A stretch of DNA of 64,000 nucleotides, taken from assembly GCA_030247855.1 (NCBI GenBank), contig JAPDRN010000004.1, positions 372,001 through 436,000 on the forward strand, in the 5' to 3' direction. A program made the translations under genes and the position numbers. Numbering within the stretch: position 1 is the first letter of the stretch; each line of letters begins with the position of its first letter. Below are positions 58,720 to 64,000 of the stretch, piece after piece. Below the pieces are notes generated by a model. The model saw only the letters and a list, made by a program, of their open reading frames with translations. It did not search any database and had not been told where the DNA came from. The stretch comes from Knufia peltigerae (Eukaryota > Ascomycota > Eurotiomycetes > Chaetothyriales > Trichomeriaceae).

Positions 58720-60558
58720 CTACAATCTTGCTCCTGCAGATGTAGTGTCCTTGTACCGGTCTTTCAGTTGCCTCCTCAGAATCTTCCCACTCGGATTCTT
58801 TGGGATCTCGTTGACGAATGTAACACCACCAGTGAGATGTTTGTATCTGACCACTCTCGAAGCCACGAAGTCCTTGACTTCTTTCTCGTCCACCTTCCCT
58901 TGGCTGACCACAAATGCCCGGGGAGCCTCGTCGCCGTCAGGTGTAGACATTCCAACCACAGCCACATCAGCAATGGCAGGGTGCTCAAGTAACAGAGCCT
59001 CGAGCTCAGCAGGTGCTACCTGGTGACCTTTGACCTTGATGAGCTCCTTAATACGGTCGACAATGACAAATTGGCCTTGCTCAGAGACGTAGGCGATGTC
59101 TCCCGACTTCAACCATCCATCCGGAGTGAGAGTTTCGGCCGTGGCTTTCGGATTTCTCCAGTAGCTACAAAATGATGGAGGTTAGCACCAAGGGGTCACA
59201 GGTCATCTCGTATAAGCCTCAACACATTCAACCTTACCCTTTCATGACATTTTCGCCCCGGCACCACAGTTCTCCCTTCGCTCCGGGACCACGAGCTGTG
59301 ATTTCCTCTCCGGTGATTTCGTTGACAATCATGGCTTCGCAGTTCGCATTGGGCTCTCCTACAGTATTTGTGGTAATCTCTTCATTGATATCCGGGTAAA
59401 GTAGAGAGCAGGTACATCTGGAGACTCAATCAGCCCACCTTCACAGGCATTGTAAGCAGATGTCACCCACTCAGTCATACCCCATCCCTGTCTCAGGTTC
59501 AGCCTATCTTCATCTTTACGGTTCTTGTTCAGCCTGTTCTCAACTTGCTCGGCGATCTCTCTGCTGAGGGGTGCAGCACCACATCCCAGAAAACTGACGT
59601 TGCTTAGATCGTACTTCTCAACGTCTGGATGTTTGGCCAAGGCTACAGCAATAGGAGGCACAAGGTTCATGTCTGACACTTTGAACCTTTCCGAATACTC
59701 CAGCATCTTGATGAAGTCGAATTTTGGCATTACGTATGCCGTACGCTCCTGGTGAAAATAGAGAGCGATATACACGGTTTGGCCATATGCGTGATACAGT
59801 GGGAGATATGCAAGAGATGCGGAATTGAGTCTCCTCTTTTCGTAGTCTGGATGATTTTGGACTGTTTGGCTGGTCTGTAATGTGTTGGCAATGTAGTTGA
59901 GATGAGTGACTTCTACTCCTTTAGGGAGCCCAGTAGTGCCCGATGAATAATTCAGGGCCAATGTTGTATTCCATTCTTCAGGACCGGTAAGGTCAGGCCA
60001 GGCGAAGAGCTCCGCTTTCTTGAGATCGTAGGAAACCAAGCGGCTCCAGTAGCCAGCACCGTGAGTCGGAGTCCCCGCGCCGTCAAGGATGGAGTCATCA
60101 AAGACAAAGACCCGTGATAGATCCAGTCCTGACATCTTTGCTGCTTGCACGCCCGTTTCAATGCTAGAGGTATGACATAGCAACAGAGCAGCCTCTGAGT
60201 CACGTAACTGATAGGCTAGCTCTTGGGCTGTATAGGATGGATTTGCTCCGGTGAAGATACCGCCAGCAAACAAAGTGCCCATGAATACAACTGGTACAAA
60301 AATGCTATTCGGGCTGAAAAGCAGAAGTCGATCCCCTGCTTCGAAAAGCCCTGATTGCTGTAGCCCCAGGGCAAAACGTTGACACCAGAGCTGGTATGTG
60401 CCCCGGGTTAGGAAATGGGTATCTGGCCGAGCTGCTTCAGCGAGGCACACTTTTTCAGGGTTCGAAGGGACATGGGGAAGGTTGGCAGAGGATCCGAAGA
60501 GAAATGTTGGCAGTGAACATCGAGGGATGTCAATCCGCCAGCGGGACTTGTAAGGCAT
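58720..60558 (-). CDS. 4-coumarate:CoA ligase-like acyl-CoA synthetase, peroxisomal
   Basis: Three exons: 60558-59439, 59379-59238 and 59164-58720, 568 residues. It is an ANL-superfamily enzyme that adenylates a carboxylic acid and transfers it to CoA. AMP-binding motif LNYSSGTTGLPKGVEVTH is at about residue 205, YLPLYHAYGQ follows, and QGWGMTE is the adenine motif. VGEPNANCEAMIV, GYWRNPKATAETLTPDGWLKSGDIAYV and VDRIKELIKVKGHQVAPAELE complete the core, with PKNPSGKILRR carrying the catalytic Lys. The protein ends in ARL, a PTS1-type peroxisomal signal. The splice 59439/59379 was chosen because it restores the usual spacing between GWGMTE and VGEP with a 59-base intron. Likely substrates are aryl, cinnamoyl-type or medium-chain acids. 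Confidence 0.92.
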
Positions 60559-61395
60559 CAGGGCTAGTTATCAACGCAGAGGCCAGCAGAAAGGAGACGA
60601 TGAATCAGATATGCAGGCTAAACTAAGAGAAGATGTGAGACATTCGTTTTCATCTCCCAATGAACCGTAAGACGTAGTCCTTTACAATCATTTTATACAC
60701 GGAAGGTTCGACAGCCTATACCATTGCGGTGGATCAGGGAAGTGACAACCTCTCATGCTTTTGGCTATACCGAGGTCTGTGAGCCTTCTACGCAGCATGT
60801 TGATAAAGTCTCGAGGTAACCAATATCACTATTATCTCGGGCGGCTTCTCAACCCGTATTTGGAAGATTAGTGCCGGCGGCCTCGGAAGCCGCGGACAAG
60901 GCAATATATCATACTTGTACTCCGTACATGTATATCATTAGCTACCAGGTAGGTGGGACGGAGCCATGACGCCAAGAGTGGGCCCTTTCCGAGTGGGGTT
61001 CATTCCTCCATTTCTCCAGGGACTCGCGACCCCCCGCGTTCAGCCTCACGTCTTCTTCTTTTCTCCACCACATAGACAGACTGCTCAGCGATCCAGAAAT
61101 GAAGGATCTGTTGCTTGATATCGTCAACTGACACTTGAATTATCATGCTGCAACAACTCCTCAGCAGTCCAATACCAAGTACAGGTAAGTGCATGCAGAG
61201 TAAGTCTACATATTTTGCAGTTTGCGCGGACAAGTGTCATGGGAGGCTCGAAAGCACTAAGCTCGTTTCAAACGCGGAACATTAATGAAAGACATCTTGG
61301 CCGAGACCTTTGATGCATTCTACCATGGTGTTACTGTTAGGATTCTATTGTTCAACCGATACAAGACTGTAAAACTATACGACCCCCTGGAGAAC
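60559..61395. promoter_or_regulatory. Divergent promoter region, ligase gene / Zn2Cys6 regulator
   Basis: About 840 bases between oppositely oriented starts. Includes the full GTACTCCGTAC word at 60917-60927. The reading frame of the regulator is open back to 61285. Confidence 0.6.
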
Positions 61396-63769
61396 ATGTT
61401 GGCCAGAGAAGGCAGAGCCTCTAAGGCCTGTCTAGCATGTCGTAGGAGGAAAGTCCGATGCAACGTGTCGAGCAGTGGTATCCCCTGTGCAAACTGCGAA
61501 GGCGCAGGACTCACTTGTGCAGTGACGGATGCAAGAAAGGCCAGATACAAAGCCTCGGCCAAGGAGTTCAGAACCATCCCCTCAGGCTTTCACGTCTTTG
61601 ATGCCAGGCCCAGTTCGCCGGATAGACTGACGCCGCAGGAACCACAGGCAGTCAGCGAACCTGATGACCATGCACCACAAGATCTAGATGCAAAAATCGA
61701 CAACTTCTTGGCCACAGTTCCCGAGGCATTGGATACGCAATTGACCAAGCAGTACATGGTCACTATTGGTACATGATAATATGTAAATGCCCATAGCAAG
61801 CAACTAGACTAACGCTGCCCAGGTGAAAACAACACTTTAAACAGCAGGCACTTCTTTCAAGAACATCCCATACCTGACAGAATCCATGGCTTAGGTCTGG
61901 CTCATCAGTATGGCTCTGCGCAGAGCTCGAATTCTGATCCTCGGCCATGGATGCCTCAAGCAGAAAAACGTCGAATTATGTTGCCACCCTACCTTTGTCC
62001 ACTCCGAGAAGAACTCAACCAGGATGACCTCGACTTTCTCCATCACAAAGGAGCGCTCTCTGTGCCAAACAGTGCTTTACAAGGCCAACTCCTTGAGAAA
62101 TATGTCTTGCATGTCCACCCGTTTCTGCCACTGCTGGATCTCGAAGATTTCTACCAAGCCATTTACGATGATGGCGAATCGTTCCAAATCCCTGTGATAT
62201 TATTCCAAGCTGTCATGTTTTGCGCCGTCCCGTACGTCGACATGGAACTCCTTAGAGTGGAGGGTCTTGATGGCAGAGAGGAAGCGCGAGAGAAATACTT
62301 CGAGAAGGTCCGGGTAGGTGTACATGGAGACTTGTATCATAAATATGTAGTGCTTCGCTGACGTTGGATTGAGAAAGCTTCTGTTTGATTTCAACATTGA
62401 ACTTGATCCGATGACTCTTATCCGGGCATTAGTCCTGATGACTTGTTGGTACGACAACCCAGAGGACATCAAAGGCCGATGGCACTGGATCAGGATCGCT
62501 CTGTCTTATGCCTACGAAATAGGCTTGGATCGAAGCTCAGAAGTGACGAGATCGGTTCCGAAACAACAGAAAGCCAAGAAGCGGCTTTGGTGGTGTTGTT
62601 ACATGCGGGACAGAATGATATCCCTCAATGAGCGGCGGCCCACCAACATTCGCGACCACGAAGCTGACATCCCTATTCTCACCTCCGAAGACTTTGAGAC
62701 GCATTATTTCTGTGGCCTACTGCAACGCTACAACACACGCTTCCCAACCGTCCAAGCCACAGTCCTCAACGAAATGTTTATTCAGCTGATTCGCCTGTGT
62801 ATCACTTTCGGACGAGTCCTGGATAGGCTGTATGCCCCTCAAGGCCATCGAAGATGGGCATACGTCGAACCGAAAATCGTACTGCTGTCAAAGACGGACG
62901 CTTCGGTCGCCGGGGAGGCAATGACGCTTGATCAGGAGCTTTGTCAGTGGAACCAGCGGTGCTCCTCGAACATTCGACGACTAGTACACGACGACTCCTC
63001 GGCGCAGGACTGTGGCATCGTCACCGTGCACCGGGCTCTTTTGGACCTTCTCTACCAGTCAATGCGCAGTATGGTGCACCGACCGCTGGCCTCCCAAGTC
63101 TGTCCAAAGGGATCCGCTGCGAAGGGGTTTCAGGTTTTTTCACGACAGAGGCTACGGGAAGCGGCACAGGAAAGCACAATGACGGCTGAACGACTGCACG
63201 TTCAAGGTTTGCTTGACTATCTTCCTCCAATCGGGATCACCACTTTGCTTTTTGCAGGTATGCAACATGTGAACGACATGTGTTCGCGGGATGAACATCT
63301 TCACGAGGTTGCTACACACAACTTTCGACTCATACTGACATACCTCTATCGGCTGAAAGGAGTTTACAGATCGGCACGTCATGCCATTGGGTTACTGAGG
63401 ATTGTGCATCAACGAAAGACGGTGGAGCCTTTTCCAAGTGAAGAAGATGCAGCAGCGAGTGGGAATCGACAGCCGCAATCTGAATCTTCTGGAACAAACC
63501 CGCGAATCGGTATCGTTGCTGAAGAATTGGAACTCGACAAGGAGGAGGTTGGGCGTACTAATTCCGACGAAGGCCAAGTGAGCCGTCCGAGTCACATGAA
63601 AACCAACGCATCGAAAGCAGCCTTACTCGGAGGGATTGATACGCTGCCATGGGAATTTGAAGCAAACCTTGACGATCTGTGGGAGTGGTACGGGTTTCCG
63701 GAAAGTCCACCTGAAACATTCTTCGACTTTGATCAGCTCCTTGAAGGAACATCATTGTCAACTACATAG
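61396..63769 (+). CDS. Zn2Cys6 binuclear-cluster transcription factor
   Basis: Three exons: 61396-61768, 61823-62313 and 62378-63769, 751 residues. The Zn2Cys6 cluster is right at the N-terminus: ACLACRRRKVRC, then CANCEGAGLTC, with six cysteines in canonical spacing. A fungal-specific transcription factor domain follows (MLPPYLCPL, YVLHVHPFLPLLDLEDFY, FQAVMFCAVPYVD, then WHWIRIALSYAYEIGLDRS and RLWWCCYMRDRMISL). The end is acidic and may activate (DDLWEWYGFPESPPETFFDF). The start at 61396 puts a short tail before the finger; an in-frame ATG at 61285 would add 37 residues. It is divergent from the ligase gene and is the best candidate for a pathway regulator of the neighbouring genes. Confidence 0.92.
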
Positions 63770-64000
63770 CAGGATGTCCGGCGCTATATAACATGACGTA
63801 TACAGTTTTTATCCATGGTCCGTCTGACTTGCCTGGAAATGAGTATATGTGTCTCATTGACTTGTGTAGTACTTACTCGGCCCTTTCAAGCTGAAACTGA
63901 CGTTGAATACACAAACCGTTGAAATTCGGCATTGAGCGTTTGTGTCGGGCCATCCCCTGGCGGGAAGATATGTGAGAGGTACATTCCACAGCATCCTGCT

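Noticed and set aside
59380..59420. 38-base intron in the ligase gene (GTACCT to GAG)
   Set aside because: Too short. A 59-base intron from 59438 to 59380 restores frame and the normal GWGMTE to VGEP spacing.
1..64000. CRISPR arrays, bacterial operons, rRNA genes, intact transposons
   Set aside because: None found; spliced fungal genes throughout argue against a bacterial or phage origin.

Overview
The window comes from the nuclear genome of a filamentous ascomycete (Pezizomycotina). The genes carry short GT-AG introns of roughly 40-210 bases with fungal branch-point-like words. The gene set includes an RNA polymerase II large subunit with a degenerate fungal CTD, Spa2, a COMPASS Swd1, a KEOPS Cgi121, a Zn2Cys6 regulator, a bZIP/DUF3425 regulator, a Clr5-domain protein, a DUF3405 protein and an alpha-1,3-glucan synthase remnant. 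I cannot fix the order; a Eurotiomycetes-like fungus is a guess. Coordinates of splice sites were read by eye and may be off by one or two bases.

Layout. 1-9.1 kb: 3' part of a P450, an NCS1 purine/cytosine permease, a secreted GDPD-type phosphodiesterase, and a cyclophilin with a mitochondrial leader. 9.8-26 kb is a housekeeping block: SPA2, SWD1 head-to-head with RPB1, CGI121 and a GHITM/Bax-inhibitor-like mitochondrial membrane protein. 26-38.7 kb: a PEBP protein, a bZIP regulator head-to-head with an Ayr1-like reductase, a secreted multicopper oxidase, an Old Yellow Enzyme, a second SDR, and a DUF3405 type II membrane protein.

40.4-42.6 kb holds the most unusual object: the first ~130 residues of an alpha-1,3-glucan synthase joined in frame to its distal linker and polytopic C-terminus. 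Almost all of the amylase domain and the whole synthase domain are absent, and there is one further frame break in a GC-rich repeat. 42.8-47.3 kb: an HDAC-superfamily (acetylpolyamine amidohydrolase-like) protein, a Clr5-domain protein and a small unassigned gene.

48-63.8 kb: a secreted phospholipase C-type phosphoesterase, then a run that reads like an accessory metabolic cluster: an N-terminally anchored multicopper oxidase, a family III CoA-transferase, a TRI12-type MFS transporter, a 4-coumarate:CoA-ligase-like enzyme ending in a peroxisomal signal, and a Zn2Cys6 regulator. There is no PKS, NRPS or terpene cyclase, so handling of aromatic or other organic acids via CoA thioesters is a more natural reading than backbone biosynthesis; this is inference.

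No rRNA, tRNA, CRISPR array or intact transposon was recognised. A palindrome-like word, GTACTCCGTAC, recurs through the intergenic DNA.
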